A DNA stretch of 64,000 bases, taken from Takakia lepidozioides. Its lineage: Eukaryota; Streptophyta; Takakiopsida; Takakiales; Takakiaceae. The DNA lies in NCBI GenBank assembly GCA_030704615.1, contig CM060732.1, positions 76,427,053-76,491,052 on the forward strand. Reading direction: 5' to 3'. The position numbers and the translations under genes are program-made. The notes below the pieces were generated by a model, which saw nothing but the letters and a program-made list of their open reading frames with translations, was not told the DNA's origin and ran no database searches. Below, one piece after another: positions 33,861-45,484 of this stretch (the first letter of the stretch is position 1; every line of letters starts with the position of its first letter).

Positions 33861-34360
33861 GAGGCAGTGTTTCCGGTGAGCGTAAGCAGAAAATGGCGTG
33901 AGTAGAAGAGGAATAATACTCAATTTTTGAGAATGTTCCCTTAATTATGCGCGCGAACCTAACCTAAACCTAACCCGAATCAAAACCCGAACCTCGTAGT
34001 TCTGCATGGAACTACGAATTCATGTAGGAAATGCTGAATCCACGGAAATAAACATACGACAGTTTCGCGCGGAACTGTAGATTTGCCACAGAAATATTCA
34101 ACATGCACCCAAACACTCAATGCTATAAAATGTCTTCTTGGCATATGCGAATATGCTTGATATATTCTAGGTATATTTGTATATTTTTGGGATATTCTTA
34201 GAACATCATAGCATATTTTTGATATATTCGGAATTTTTTTAGGATATTCTTTACTAGTATTAGTGGGATACTCCAACAAATATTTTTGGAATATTTTTGG
34301 ACCTGAGCCTGACTCGACCCAGCTGCTCACCGCTCACGCTTACGACTTATCCGCCCTCCG
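33861..34360. mobile_element. 500-bp hAT-type non-autonomous DNA element
   Basis: It is flanked by the 8-bp duplication ctttgtag (33853-33860 and 34361-34368), the size made by hAT transposases. Removing the element and one duplication restores the R3 RT frame exactly (DDFV-VIYLDD). Imperfect terminal inverted similarity: GAGGCAGTGTTTCC against the reverse complement of CTTATCCGCCCTCCG, and inner GGTGAGCGTAAGC-like blocks at both ends. No transposase, so a MITE-like element. Confidence 0.85.
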
Positions 34361-34744
34361 CTTTGTAGTCATCTATTTGGACGACGTTTTGATATTTTTA
34401 CAGAATGAAGAAGAACATGGTTGTCATGTACGCCTTGTCCTTGATAAATTGAGGAAAAGATGACTATATGTCAAGTTGGAAAAATGTCTTTTCCATCAAT
34501 ATGAAATCGAATTTTTGGGCTACATTATTTCCGACAAATGAGTCTTTATGGACCAGAAAAAAAAATACAAACTATCATCGAGTGGATTAATCCAACTTCG
34601 GTTCGAGATGTACAATGTTTTCTGGGGTTTGCAAATTTATATAAAAGCTTCATCAATGACTACTCCAAAACTGTTGCACCATTGACAAGACTTACATGGA
34701 TTGCAAAATGGGCAAGAAACTGTGGTTTTGGGTCCAAATGAATT

Positions 34745-35385
34745 TTGATCGCTCCCAAATTTGGCATGCACGTTGCATATGGAGTCATAACACGCCCCAT
34801 TAAAAAACGGAATGAAAAAAAAACATGAGCACGCGAAACGTAGTCCAACAGGTCCAAAAGTAATAGCAGATCCAACAGAATACATTCAATGGGTGAACGG
34901 ATGGTTGCCCATCCAAATCATTTTTGTTTGCTTCCAAACTTTGCCAGTATGTTCGAGACACCCTCTCACAGGTCTTGGACTAATATCAGATCAATCGAAA
35001 TTCATTTGATGGCTCAACGGATGGTTGGCCATCGAAATGATTTTGGTTCGCTTTGAGACTTGGCCAATACGTTCAATGTACCATGGAAGAGGCCCCAGAG
35101 TAATGTGAGATCAACCAAAATTCGTTCAATGGGCCGACGGATGGTTCTCCATCCAAATGATTTTCGTTCGCTTTGAAACTTGGCCAGTGTGTTCAATGTA
35201 CCCTCTGATAGGTCCTAGTGTAATATGAGATCAATCGAAATTCGTTCGATGGCCAATGAGGCATTTAGTTGTCATCTGGTTTTTGTTCATTGCGAAAAAG
35301 AAATCCTCCAATGCGTGCACGACTATTGCACCCAATGAACGGATGTGGTTGAAGCCCCTCTTTTGCCCGCATGTGCTTGAACATG
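34745..35385. repeat. Satellite-like tandem array (about 120-bp unit) inside R3 RNase H
   Basis: Units containing gatcaatcgaaattcgttc, gacggatggttgg, atccaaatgattttggttcg and acttggccagtatgttcaat repeat about three and a half times between about 34861 and 35260, with unique flanks. The block separates the R3 reading GPNE from FERLKQTF, so it arrived after R3 insertion. Unit length varies between about 115 and 130 bp. Confidence 0.75.
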
Positions 35386-36009
35386 TGTTAACCAGACATT
35401 TGAAAGGCTGAAGCAGACATTTATAACGGCTCCAATTCTGGTACATGCAGACCCATCCAAACCATTTTTCTTGGAAGCAAATGCATCGGACTTTGTACTT
35501 GGCGCTGTACTCTCTCAATACGGTACGGATGGCCGACTTCACTTTGTTGGTTTTCGTTCTTGAAATTTTTTTGCTACAGAGATCAATTATGAAATCCATG
35601 ATAAAGAACTTCTAACGATTATCAATGCTTTTGAGGAGTGGCGTCATCTATTGGATGAGCTTATTCAGGTCAGTGACTACACTGATCACAAAAACCTCGA
35701 GTATTTTTGAGTGCTCGTGTTTTGAATCGACGTCAAGCGAGATGAAGTATGTCACTAGCAAGGTTTGATTTGTTATTACCTACCGCCCCTGACATCTTCA
35801 AGGAAAATCAGATGCTCTTTCTTGACGATCGTATCTTGCGCCAAAAGAAGGGGATGCAATTTTCGACCAATAAGAATCCATCATCTTGAAATCAACAAAT
35901 CTCCCATTGAATACGGTATCAATGTCCATCTATGTCGATGCAGCAATTATCAAGGAGATTTAGGGAGCACTGAAGAACAACCAATTTGCTAAGACACTAC
36001 GAAATCAAC

Positions 36010-37360
36010 TAAATCGACCTCGAGACCACCCATATGTTACAAACGATTTCGAATTTAAAGACGGTTTGCTTTATTTCACGGGACTTCTCTATGTACCTCC
36101 AGGACGTACACGACTTCGGATTCTTCAAACACGTCATGATTTTTCGGCTGTGGGACATTTTGGCTTCAATAAAACAATGGAATTGATATCCAGGGACTAT
36201 TGGTGGCCGCAAATACGGAAACTGATGAAAGAATTTATAAAATCTTGTGACACGTATGCTAGAGCGAAGGGACCACGACATCGATCTTATGGCCTTCTTC
36301 AACCATTACCCATTCCCAAGTGTCCATGGTCGTCCTTATCAATGGACTTTATTACGGACCTTTCAATTTCGAATACCAATGATTCAATCATTGTTATCAT
36401 AGATTGTTTCACGAAGATGACACATTTCATTCCATGTAATAAGACGGCTACAGGAGAAGACATGACAAAACTTTTTTCTCAACAACATTTACCGTATTCA
36501 TGGACTCCCGGATGACATCGTATCTGATCGAGGACCACAATTCATATCAAATTTCTGGAAAGAATTATTTGAAATATTGAAAATCAAGATCAATATTTCG
36601 ATCACCAATCATCCGTAGATTGATGGTCAAATCGAGCACATCAATCAAATTTTGGACCAATATCTTTGCTGTATAATAAATTATCAACAGGATAATTGGA
36701 CGGACCTTTTGCCATTGGTTGAGTTTGCCTACAACAACACTACACATTCATCGACGAAGCAAACTCCATTTTCTCCAATTGTGGTCACTACCCCCGATCC
36801 GACCCTCTCCACATGAAGACTGTTAGAAGCCCAGCTGCAGAAAACCTTGCTACTCATCTTGCTACGATTTACAAGGAGATTACATTCCAAGTAGCAGAGG
36901 CTAGAAAACAATATAAGGAGTATGCAGATCAACATCGACAACTTCAACCCAAGTTCAAGGTCGGAGATCGTATATAGCTCCTTCGACGGAACATACGAAC
37001 CTCGCGACCATCAAGGAAGTTGGATTATTAATGCTTGGGACCATTCAAAATTATTCGTCAAATTAATCCGGTCAGTTTTTGGCTTGAACTCCCACGAAGT
37101 ATGCGCCTCCACCCAGTCTTTCATGTCTTATTATTAGTTTTGTATCATCACTCAAGTATCCCTGGTAGAGTTTCTGTACCACCTCCACCAATTGAAGTCA
37201 ATCATGAAATCGAGTATGAAGTTGATGAAGTCTTATTCGTACATTGCAAAGACTATGACATTAGCGAACGCATGTGGGAACCGTCATCCTTGCCAATGCA
37301 TCTGATAAAGTCCAAGAGTTTCATCAACATTATCCAGCTAAGCCTTGAGTCACACGTCAA
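36010..37360 (+). pseudogene. R3 integrase with chromodomain
   Basis: HHCC region (RHDFSAVGHFGFNKTMELI, SCDTYARAK with a Cys lost), core with SMDFITDL (first Asp), then in another frame an SDRGPQFISNFW-like second Asp block near 36520 and a Gln-for-Asp region near 36620. YNNTTHSSTKQTPF follows. The C-terminus holds a chromodomain: [11 protein letters not shown], then [14 protein letters not shown]. The chromodomain would guide insertion to methylated histone H3. Multiple stops and frameshifts. Confidence 0.85.
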
Positions 37361-37952
37361 TAAGTCGTCACAACGATGATGTCAGTCAAGTTAGCTTCAA
37401 GGTGAAGACTCCATATCAGTGTACCTGATACGCGCTAAGAAGAGAAGAGTACCACACATCAATATATATAACTACACTTTAAGCAGTCTTGCATCTTGTA
37501 TTGGCAACATGGAGTCATAGGAATCGGATAGATTGGAGCTGTCGTCTTCCCAACTTCTAGACCAGCCATTCTGACTCTTGCAACCTTCACGCCGACGCCC
37601 TCGAGACGACGGGCCACCAATGCAACGCGTACTTCCTCGCTAGACCCCGTATGACGGCAAGTGGAGCCTACTCGAAGTCTGATAATCATGTTGGAGGTTG
37701 AGGCTTCGAACCCAGAGGACAACGAAATCATGTTTGAAGGCAGCTTTGAAGATACTCAAATCATTGCGTGGTCCTAAATTCAAGGTGTTGGACACTATTG
37801 ATGATTGCAGGGACCTATAAATCATTTGAGTCAAGAACGAAGAGCTGAATACTTGACAAGTACCATTCGCCGAATTTTGAATTTTCTTCAACTCTAAGCA
37901 AGTCCAAGATTTTACCGTTCCTCGAGGAACTCGGCGCTAGAGGAGGGGGTGA
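37361..37952 (+). other. R3 3' non-coding region and polypurine tract
   Basis: No conserved frame after the chromodomain. It ends with the purine run AGAGGAGGGGGTGA immediately before the LTR. Confidence 0.7.
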
Positions 37953-38485
37953 TGTCACGGACATAGCCCAGAAGAACTCACCGAGAGTAATTACCAGAAG
38001 TTATTAAGTTACCGGAAATTACAAATTTATCAAAATTACCATAATTTATCATAATTTACCATAAATTATCAAGTTATCGAGAGCTACCAAATTACTGATA
38101 GTACCTCAGAAAATTGCTTAGGAAGCTTCCTGGTTGAGGAAACTTCTCAAGAGACTTCCATTGGTCGAGGAAACTTCTCAGGAGACTTCCTTCGGTTGAG
38201 GAAGTTTCTCAGGATACTTCCCTTAGCAGGGGAAGCTTATCAAGAAACTTCCATTGGTTGGGGAAGTTTATTAAGAAACTTCTTAGTAGCTAGTATATGT
38301 AGGAGACGAGACTGGACACTATTCAGTTTCGCCAATACAAGTTCAAACTACTCTTGTTCCCAGTTCCAGTACTCCAGTCCAGTTTCCAGTATTCCAGTAC
38401 TACACGCCGACCTTGGCTTCTTGTCTAGTCTTGTACCTCTAGTCTAATCTCTTGTTTGTACTCAGTTATGTTCTCGTCTTGGACA
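37953..38485 (+). repeat. R3 3' LTR
   Basis: Starts TGTCACGGACATAGCCCAG and ends CTTGGACA, followed by gtatg. It is 55 bp shorter than the 5' copy because of indels in the repeat-rich parts. LTR divergence is high, so R3 is older than R2 and R4. Confidence 0.85.
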
Positions 38486-38605
38486 GTATGTCCAGATCTA
38501 CTAATTAGTTAGGTCATAAATAATGATCACCTTGATAGATTTATCATCAATGTCATCCATCATGGAGTGAGTCATTTAAATACTAATTGGACAAATGCAC
38601 TTCCT

Positions 38606-38700
38606 TAAAGTCCAATTTCATATGGGCATTCTAGGTAATGAAGAGGCTGATCACTTAGCACAAAAAGACGTTTCTCTCCCTCATGCAAAACCTCCTTCTG
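38606..38700 (+). pseudogene. LINE-type RNase H fragment
   Basis: QFHMGILGNEEADHLAQ and KDVSLPHAKPP match the C-terminal part of the RNase H domain of plant non-LTR elements (a GI.GNE.AD.LA.. motif). Only about 30 codons remain. Confidence 0.6.
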
Positions 38701-38719
38701 GAAAAAACTTCACATACCC

Positions 38720-40469
38720 ACACTAATTCATTTTAGATAACTTATCATGTACCAACTCGAACAAACCCTCAGCCTATTTACAATATCCTGCAAATAAATA
38801 AACCCAAAAACAAACATAAATTTTGCGAAGATACATTTTGTCCTGGTAGAAGAGTTGCTTATCCTCTCTGTGGCACATGGTGAAAGGGGGAATATTCAGG
38901 AAAAGCAGAGCTCGCAACGAGCAGGGGAAAGAAAAGCGCAGTGCAATAGTTCTGACAGCCTACAGAGCTCATACATTTAAGATCATGTACACGTGTTGCA
39001 TAGTGACTTGTCGAAGATGTGAAATATGACATGTGTCGCATAGTGGCTATCCAACACTCCTTGCACACCAAAAGTACAACCAAGAACCTCCGTCCAAAGA
39101 CCCTTTACTTAAGGACTAACTTATACAAAGCATGATAGGTTTAGGTGACGGACCACCTGTCCAGGCCTAAGTGACTAACTGACATGATTATCAATCCATA
39201 CCACCGGTTCATAGAACGGCTCTGATGCAACCAATCTGCATCTAGGGTTACCTATATCTCATGAGTAATCAATGGTTTATACAACGGTCCTATAACTGCC
39301 TACAATACCAAGTAATGGATCTGTGACATCATAGATGAAAGAAGAGATAATGCGGCCAGGTAAGCATGAGCCATCACAATCTCTCTTGCCCACAGTAAAC
39401 ACACATACAAAAATGTACGAAATCGAGCACCTTACTCCATAAACTTTCCAACCACTTTTGGACCTCCAAAGTAGTCACGGATGTAAGCTTAAATTCGGCA
39501 AACCCTCCACTTCTGCTACACTAAACATGCAGGGCAATCAGTGCAAAAACATCTCCCTTAATACTATCCACTTCGCACATCCAAATCCCGGCACGACACA
39601 CTTGGCCCCACCCTATCATCCGACCTACACATAACTAAACACAAGCAAGATGTACGACACCTATAAGCTCCTTATATAACACTCGAAAAGCTCCCGGTTT
39701 TTATTCATAAATGTCGATATCTATCAAGGTAAACCTCATCATGATACCACCCTCATGGCTGTTATTGTCTACATGCAACACACCCCCAAGTCAATGTCCC
39801 ACCACTTTATGGCATGATATGTTACTAATTATTGGACTGCCGATCTCGGGTCACCCGTCTATGGCACCCAACCAAGACCTCACCATCAGATATGTTGAGT
39901 TCATATACTACCATGGCCATTACCTAGAACAAGCTGCATTGAAAGAAAAACACCAAAAATATGCTATGTAGAGTCTCAAATCCCTCCACAATGTTAATAA
40001 ACGCAAACTAGAATACAATGAACCCACACTATAAGGCATCATGTCGCTACAACCCATGGAGCCCATCCCTAGAGGGGGGCAGTAGTTGCAAAGTGAAGCG
40101 GTTCTTAGGTACGACGGGTTCGGCCAAAGCATTCTCTCTTTCTCTCTATGAAAGAAAAGCATTTATAAGCACTTTTATACTTATCGATATACAAATACAT
40201 AAATATATTTTTGAGTTGTTTTTATATTGTTGGATCAGTCATTCTAGATAAAAAAATGAAGAAAAAAAAAAATGAACAAGTGTTGGACTGGTATATGTAC
40301 TGGTATATGTACTGGTATAAGATACTAGAGCAGTCTGGTATCATTTGGAAGAATACTTGGTCATATACCAGACCACACGGGTATCAGTTTTTCCATACCA
40401 GCCACAACACCAGCACTCCCCCGTCGTCTTCCTCATTTATTCTGGTATGTGTATTATACTAATTTATAT
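38720..40469. other. No recognised gene; unassigned open frame 39711-39971
   Basis: The frame from ATG 39711 has 86 codons (RYVEFIYYHGHYLEQAALKE, KHQKYAM) and continues after TAG as SLKSLHNVNKRKLEYNE. It looks like decayed coding sequence, perhaps LINE-derived, but I cannot assign it. The rest shows nothing recognisable. Short tggtatatgtac repeats occur near 40290. Confidence 0.3.
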
Positions 40470-41320
40470 ATACATACCATAACCACATAGCAGATTAGGC
40501 AGAAATTAATTTTTTTTCTTAAAACGCCTAAGCAAATCTGTGATTTTTCAAGATTTATGCCTAAAAGGTTGGAAAAATAATGTGAAAGTGCCTAATTCAG
40601 TAAAATTGTGTAAAAAAATCCTACTCTATATAATTTCTATTGAAAACAAAAACAAATGCCTCCATAAATGTTCAAAAAGTATAGGCCAACCATACAACCT
40701 CCAAAGACCTTCCAATGATAAGTACTAAGTACAAAATCAAGCATTACATATAAGGATTTCCAAGTTAGCAGGATAAGTACTAAGATAACGTAATTATTAA
40801 TGTAGATTAAGGTGTGGGTATCAGGTTGTCACCGCCTTTTGTAGTTGGATTTCTCTCTCACTCTCAAATGTCACTCCTTAATTCCATCTCCTAGGCCAAC
40901 CACTTGTCGGGGTCGTTCCAACGACAGAGCAAAAAATTGAAGCTCAATTTGAGCCCATTACCTTATGATCTTGTGGTGAGTGTGTTTGGGCCAGGATTTA
41001 GCCTGCGGGCTAAAAGTTACGCCTGACCTAAGCTTGGCCCAGGCTGGGTTCCTCCAGTGTTAACCATCTCCACATTTGCGCCCACATCGTCTAGTGGGCT
41101 CTCGGACGCCATCTCCATTAGAAAAGACTTTTTTTTAGGGTTTGTCCTTTGGGGATGGAAGGAGAAGTTCCAAGTGATGAAAGGTGCCTAACACCAAATA
41201 TTATGGATGAAAAATGTCTAATTTACATAATTTTTTAAAAAGTGCCTAGAAAGAATATTCCAAATTTAATAATTATTAGGCAGTAGGGTGCCTAATCTGC
41301 TATGAACCTACGGTATGCAT
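40470..41320. mobile_element. Terminal-inverted-repeat element with subterminal GCCTAA repeats
   Basis: CATAGCAGATTAGGCA (40486-40501) recurs inverted at 41289-41304, with weaker inverted similarity outward (tacatacc against ggtatgca). Copies of gcctaa or gtgcctaa lie just inside both ends, a subterminal pattern common in plant DNA transposons. No transposase is seen in about 850 bp. Exact termini and target duplication not fixed. Confidence 0.55.
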
Positions 41321-41721
41321 AATACTTGTATGTATGTATATATATATTGCTTTATGTGTATTGTATTTGTTTTCACTTGATACTCGCTATTTGATAAACT
41401 TGTAATTCAAGATGACTTTGGAATGATACCATAATTGATATCTCCTACCAGTTGGTATTGTGGTCATGATACTCATACTCATACCAGTATCTGGAAAAAA
41501 AATACGTCCACCATTATATAGATCAGATTGGTATGAAAGTTTTGTGATACGTCTAGTACCAGGACCAGTCAGGTGTTCCTAAACCTGATACCAAAACAAC
41601 ACTGATATGATCAATAGAGGAACACATGACAATAATGTAGTTGATGCATGATGATAAATTATAATTCTTTTTTCATCCATAAGTTTGACCAAACTTTAAT
41701 AAATATAACAACATCCAATAA

Positions 41722-41830
41722 TTGGCCCAGGTGGTTAGGGCACAATGTTGCCTTATAAATGATTGTCGGTTTAAAACCACATAGGTTTATGTTGGATGTC
41801 ATCTGTTATTACCAATCCAATTATAAAATG
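41722..41830 (+). repeat. tRNA-derived SINE-like unit
   Basis: An A-box-like aggtggttagggca (41729-41742) and B-box-like ggtttaaaacc (41768-41778) sit at tRNA spacing. The 5' segment is tRNA-like but lacks cloverleaf pairing. No clear tail or target duplication was identified. Confidence 0.45.
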
Positions 41831-41999
41831 GGGTAGACTCAAATGTGAAAAATATAAAATTGGTGGGTTTCTTTCACGCGGTCCAATCACAAATGTCCAC
41901 AACGTATTTGTACCTGGTTTTTGTATTTGTCGTATTTAGGCAAAGACAAGGAGTATAAGCATTCCGACATAGACCCTATATAGGGGAAAAAAAAACACA

Positions 42000-42900
42000 C
42001 CCTGTAATTTATGTTACTAGGGTAGCCTCTACCGTTGGCCCAAGTGTCAAGTGTCATCTAAGTCCAAGTGCAATCCCCAATGTATCCGAAGACATTCCCA
42101 GCAACCAAAAGTACTTGAAATTCGACATCTCCCACACCGCAGGTCCAAAAATCATAAGACCAAGTGGGTGCACCCTATTTGTCAATGGTTTTCTAACGGT
42201 ACTAAAATCATGGACAAAGGCTCCGCGGTTTAGGAGACCTCAACGACACTACAAACAATATTGTGAATGCCAATATTTTAAAAAGCACAATTTGCATTTA
42301 TGTCCATGTGTACAAAAGACAAATGAAGGGCCAATCAAGGCTCAAAGAAAGCCCACTGTGCTATTTTTCACAGATTTTCAGCGACCAAAAACACTTGAAA
42401 TTCCATATCTCCTATGTATCCAAGTGCGTATCCTTATGTCGAGGCCCAAATGCGACCTCTTGGGTAGCATGTGCATTTGACCCAAGTGTTCACTGTTATC
42501 TAAGCCCAAGTGTAAGATCTTTGCCCAAGTGCGACCTCTAGGGTAGCTTGTGCACTTCGCCCATGTGTGAAGAATTGAAATCTAGACCAAGTGCAATTTC
42601 CTATGTATATCCAAGTGCGTCTCCTATGTCAAGGCCCATCTAAGCCCAAATGCAATCTTCTATTCATGTATCCAAGTGCATCTAAGCCCAAGAGCAATCT
42701 CTCCTATCCAAATGGGGGTCTCCCATGTGAAAGCCCAATTTATTAGTTTCCATGAAGTAGTAATGTATCCAATCATTATTGATATATCTCTTGAAGAAAG
42801 CCCACTTTGCTATTTCACAAATTTCCAACGTCTAAAAGTACTTGAAATCCCACACCGTAGGTCCAAAAATCATGAGACCAGGCAGGTGCATCCCTCCTCA
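42000..42900. repeat. Degenerate repeats of a ccaagtgc-rich unit
   Basis: The phrase aaaagtacttgaaatt followed by ccgcaggtccaaaaatcat appears near 42108 and 42835, with a partial copy near 42385. Between them, taagcccaagtgcaatct and tatccaagtgcgtctcctat alternate with variation from about 42480 to 42720. No coding role seen; probably decayed transposon or minisatellite. Confidence 0.55.
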
Positions 42901-43780
42901 TCGCGGGCTTTCCAATGGTACCAAGCACCAGGGCTTGGGGCCTGCAGTTTAGAACATCTCAAAGCTACAAAACAAAACAAAACAAAACAAACAAACTACC
43001 TTGCTTCACATATTGATATTATGAGACCCAGAAAAATTAACCAGGCCTGACTACCTCATGGCAATGTTACTGTGAGAAGATTAATTTTTCTTGGCATCGA
43101 TTCTCCCGTCCCTCTTCATTTAAGAAAAAAATGGAAAACAAAAATCCAGAAGTGTTTTGTTTTAGTGAAAGAACAACCAACAAATGCTCGCTGTAAGAAC
43201 TGGAAAGCTGTAATTTTGAACTCACTATCCAAAAGTTCAAGCACATAAGATGGAAGATATATTCATCGAATGCAAAACTGGTTTCAATTGTGAGTAGGTA
43301 GTGATGCAGGCAACATATGGGTGAACTGGGTAAACCAGTTAGTTGCTCTTTCTATGTTGACCCATGACCCATACATTACGTGTTGAAGGCAGGTCTACAT
43401 GCTGACCCAGTTTCTGTGGAGGCTTTCCATTGGTGCACTCATTCCATGGACTCAAGGAGGCCTCCTAAACCAGCAGTCATGTTGTATTGAGCACTACACT
43501 GAAGAAGAAGCAGGTTGCCCAGTCATTACTCACCTCATGTCTAAAAAATGGACCTGTGCACAGCCAACTTCCCATACCCTGCTGCGAGTTGGTAAGAACA
43601 GGTCAGGTCGCATGGAAAGTGGTCCAAGGGCCTCCTCCAGCCAGGCTTGGACGCCTGTGATGTCACAAACGAGTCAGACGTGTGCAATGGAAAGTGGACC
43701 TTATAGCCACAAATTGGCATCTAGATTGTGTTGTCAATTACCCCCCGGCCAGCCCTTACATAGATATTCGACGGCACCAT
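42901..43780. other. Downstream flank of the PPR gene, no other gene
   Basis: An (AAAAC)n run lies at about 42967-42995. The last 60 bases before 43780, read on the minus strand after the PPR stop, still resemble a PPR E motif (VPSNIYVRAGRG), meaning the gene was once longer. Confidence 0.5.
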
Positions 43781-45442
43781 CTAAGTGGCATCCCACTTGA
43801 GAATACATTTCGCCGCACGTTCTGCTCGCTTCATATCACCATGAATTCTGCAGGAACCAAGCAAGGCCACCCACACCCCAGCACCTGGTTCGATTGGCAT
43901 TCTGTTAATGAAGTCCTCTGCCTCATCCAATCGCCCTGCACGGCCAAGAAGGTCCACCAAGCAGCCAAAATGCTCTGCTGCAGGAGTGAGGCCATGATCT
44001 CGACTCATGGAAGCAAAGTAGTGATGCCCTTCCTCCACTAGGCCCATATAGCTACACGTAGAGAGAAGACTTATAAAGGTGATAGCATTTGGCTTCAAAC
44101 ATGCTTGTTGCATTTGTTCAAATACTTCGAGAGCCTCCCTGCCACACCCATGCTGTGTATATCCTGCTATTAGCACATTGGATGATGCAACATTTCGTTT
44201 GGCCATTTTGTCAAAAACTTGACGTGCATCCTTTATGCTCCCACATTTGGCATACATGTCAACTAGGGCATTCTCCAGAGTGACATCTGGCGCAATTCCA
44301 GCTCTGGTGACGTCAGCATGAATCTCTTTGCCCATTTCCAGGGCAGCCAGGCTGGCACATGCATTAACAGTACAAATGAAGGTCACCTTGTTGGGTGTCA
44401 CTCCTTCCCCTACCATTTGCTTGTAGATATCAAAAGCTTCCCTACCACATCCATGCTGAGCATATCCTGCAATCATAGCATTCCATGAGACCACATTTCG
44501 TTCAGCCATATTGTCAAACACATCACGTGCATCCTTTAAGCTCCCACACTTGGCATACATGTCGGCAAGGGCAGTCCCCATAATGGTGTTTGGAGGAATT
44601 CCAGCTTTAATTATGTCAGCATGGACCTTTTTACCCTTTGCCAGGGATCGCAGGCTGGCACAAGCATTGAGAATGCAAGTGAATGTGACCATGTTGGGCG
44701 TCACCCCTTCCAATATCATTTGATCATAGATCTCGAAAGCCTCCCTAGCACAGCCATGCTGAGCAAATCCTGCTATCATCACAGTCCAGGACACCACATT
44801 CCGCTCAGCCATATTGTCAAACACTTGATGAGCATCCTTCATGCTTCCACATTTGGCATACATGTTAGTCAGGGCAGTCTCCAGAATGATATCTGACACA
44901 ATCCCAGATTTCATGATCTCAGCATGCACCTCTTTGCCCTTTTCCAGGGCTGACAGGCTGGCGCAAGCATTGAGAATACAAATGAATGTGACTCTGTTGG
45001 GCATTACACCTTCGTCTAACATATGCTCATACATCTCAAAAGCCTCCCTGCCATACCCATGCTTGGAATATCCTGCTATCATTATAGTCCATGTAAACAA
45101 ATCTCGTTCAGGCAATTTGTCAAACACTTGCTGTGCATCTGCCATGCTCCCACACTTCATATACATGTTGACAAGGGTATTGAGTAGAAACATGTTTGGC
45201 TTCAATCCATTTTGCATCATGTGCCTGTGAACCTGTTTTCCTTCTGCAAGGCCTTTTATCTTGATGCACTCCTGCAAGAGCTGGACGTAAGTATTGGATG
45301 CTGCCGAAATGCTTCCTTGGTTCAAAAGGTGCAGCTCCTCTTCCAGTTGTCCTGCATTACATAGTCTCCTTATATCCCCACAAGAGCAGGAAGATTTCTT
45401 CTCAACTTCCTCTCTTGGTTCTTGTTCAAAAGAAGTGGTCAT
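43781..45442 (-). CDS. PLS-class pentatricopeptide repeat protein, C-terminally truncated
   Basis: 553 codons from ATG 45442; the frame opens at 45484 only with a TTG. A low-complexity N-terminus precedes repeated P, L and S motifs. Examples are LLNTLVNMYMKCGSMADAQ, VFDKLPERDLFTWTIMIAGY and ALVDMYAKCGSIKDARQVFD. The end reads YFASMSRDHGLTPAAEHFG, DLLGRAGRLDEAEDFINRMP and WVALLGSCRIHGDMKRAE, the start of an E domain. TAG after KWDAT ends it, with degenerate E-motif sequence beyond. No DYW domain. Intact members bind organelle RNA, and E/DYW types direct C-to-U editing. It may be a functional E-short protein or a recent nonsense allele. No clear targeting peptide could be judged. Confidence 0.9.
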   Translation of the reverse strand: MTTSFEQEPREEVEKKSSCSCGDIRRLCNAGQLEEELHLLNQGSISAASNTYVQLLQECIKIKGLAEGKQVHRHMMQNGLKPNMFLLNTLVNMYMKCGSMADAQQVFDKLPERDLFTWTIMIAGYSKHGYGREAFEMYEHMLDEGVMPNRVTFICILNACASLSALEKGKEVHAEIMKSGIVSDIILETALTNMYAKCGSMKDAHQVFDNMAERNVVSWTVMIAGFAQHGCAREAFEIYDQMILEGVTPNMVTFTCILNACASLRSLAKGKKVHADIIKAGIPPNTIMGTALADMYAKCGSLKDARDVFDNMAERNVVSWNAMIAGYAQHGCGREAFDIYKQMVGEGVTPNKVTFICTVNACASLAALEMGKEIHADVTRAGIAPDVTLENALVDMYAKCGSIKDARQVFDKMAKRNVASSNVLIAGYTQHGCGREALEVFEQMQQACLKPNAITFISLLSTCSYMGLVEEGHHYFASMSRDHGLTPAAEHFGCLVDLLGRAGRLDEAEDFINRMPIEPGAGVWVALLGSCRIHGDMKRAERAAKCILKWDAT

Positions 45443-45484
45443 GGCAGATATGCCTGATTCAACCCTGACATCTACATGGTGCAA

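Larger units (their letters stand above)
33144..35700 (+). pseudogene. R3 reverse transcriptase and RNase H, broken by two insertions and a duplication
   Basis: RT pieces: [36 protein letters not shown], then a repeat of this block (116-bp tandem duplication, 33466-33697), [10 protein letters not shown]-like sequence near 33775, DDFV up to 33858, resuming after the hAT insertion as VIYLDDVLIF (catalytic DD near 34380). Then FLGFANLYKSFINDYSKTVA. RNase H resumes after the tandem array: FERLKQTFITAPILVHADPS, FVLGAVLSQYGTDG and a later [14 protein letters not shown]. All parts contain stops. Confidence 0.85.
31046..38485 (+). mobile_element. R3, decayed chromovirus (Ty3/gypsy)
   Basis: LTRs at 31046-31633 and 37953-38485 start TGTCACGGACATAGCCC and end TTGACA/TTGGACA. 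The flanks gtacg (31041-31045) and gtatg (38486-38490) are a target duplication with one C to T change. Gag, protease, RT, RNase H, integrase and chromodomain are all present but riddled with stops and frameshifts. A hAT-type element (33861-34360) interrupts RT and a satellite-like block interrupts RNase H. The polypurine tract GCTAGAGGAGGGGGTGA precedes the 3' LTR. Confidence 0.92.

Noticed and set aside
39205-39235. Possible reverse-strand primer binding site (complement of ggctctgatgcaacca)
   Set aside because: No LTR boundary or gag-pol sequence was found next to it.
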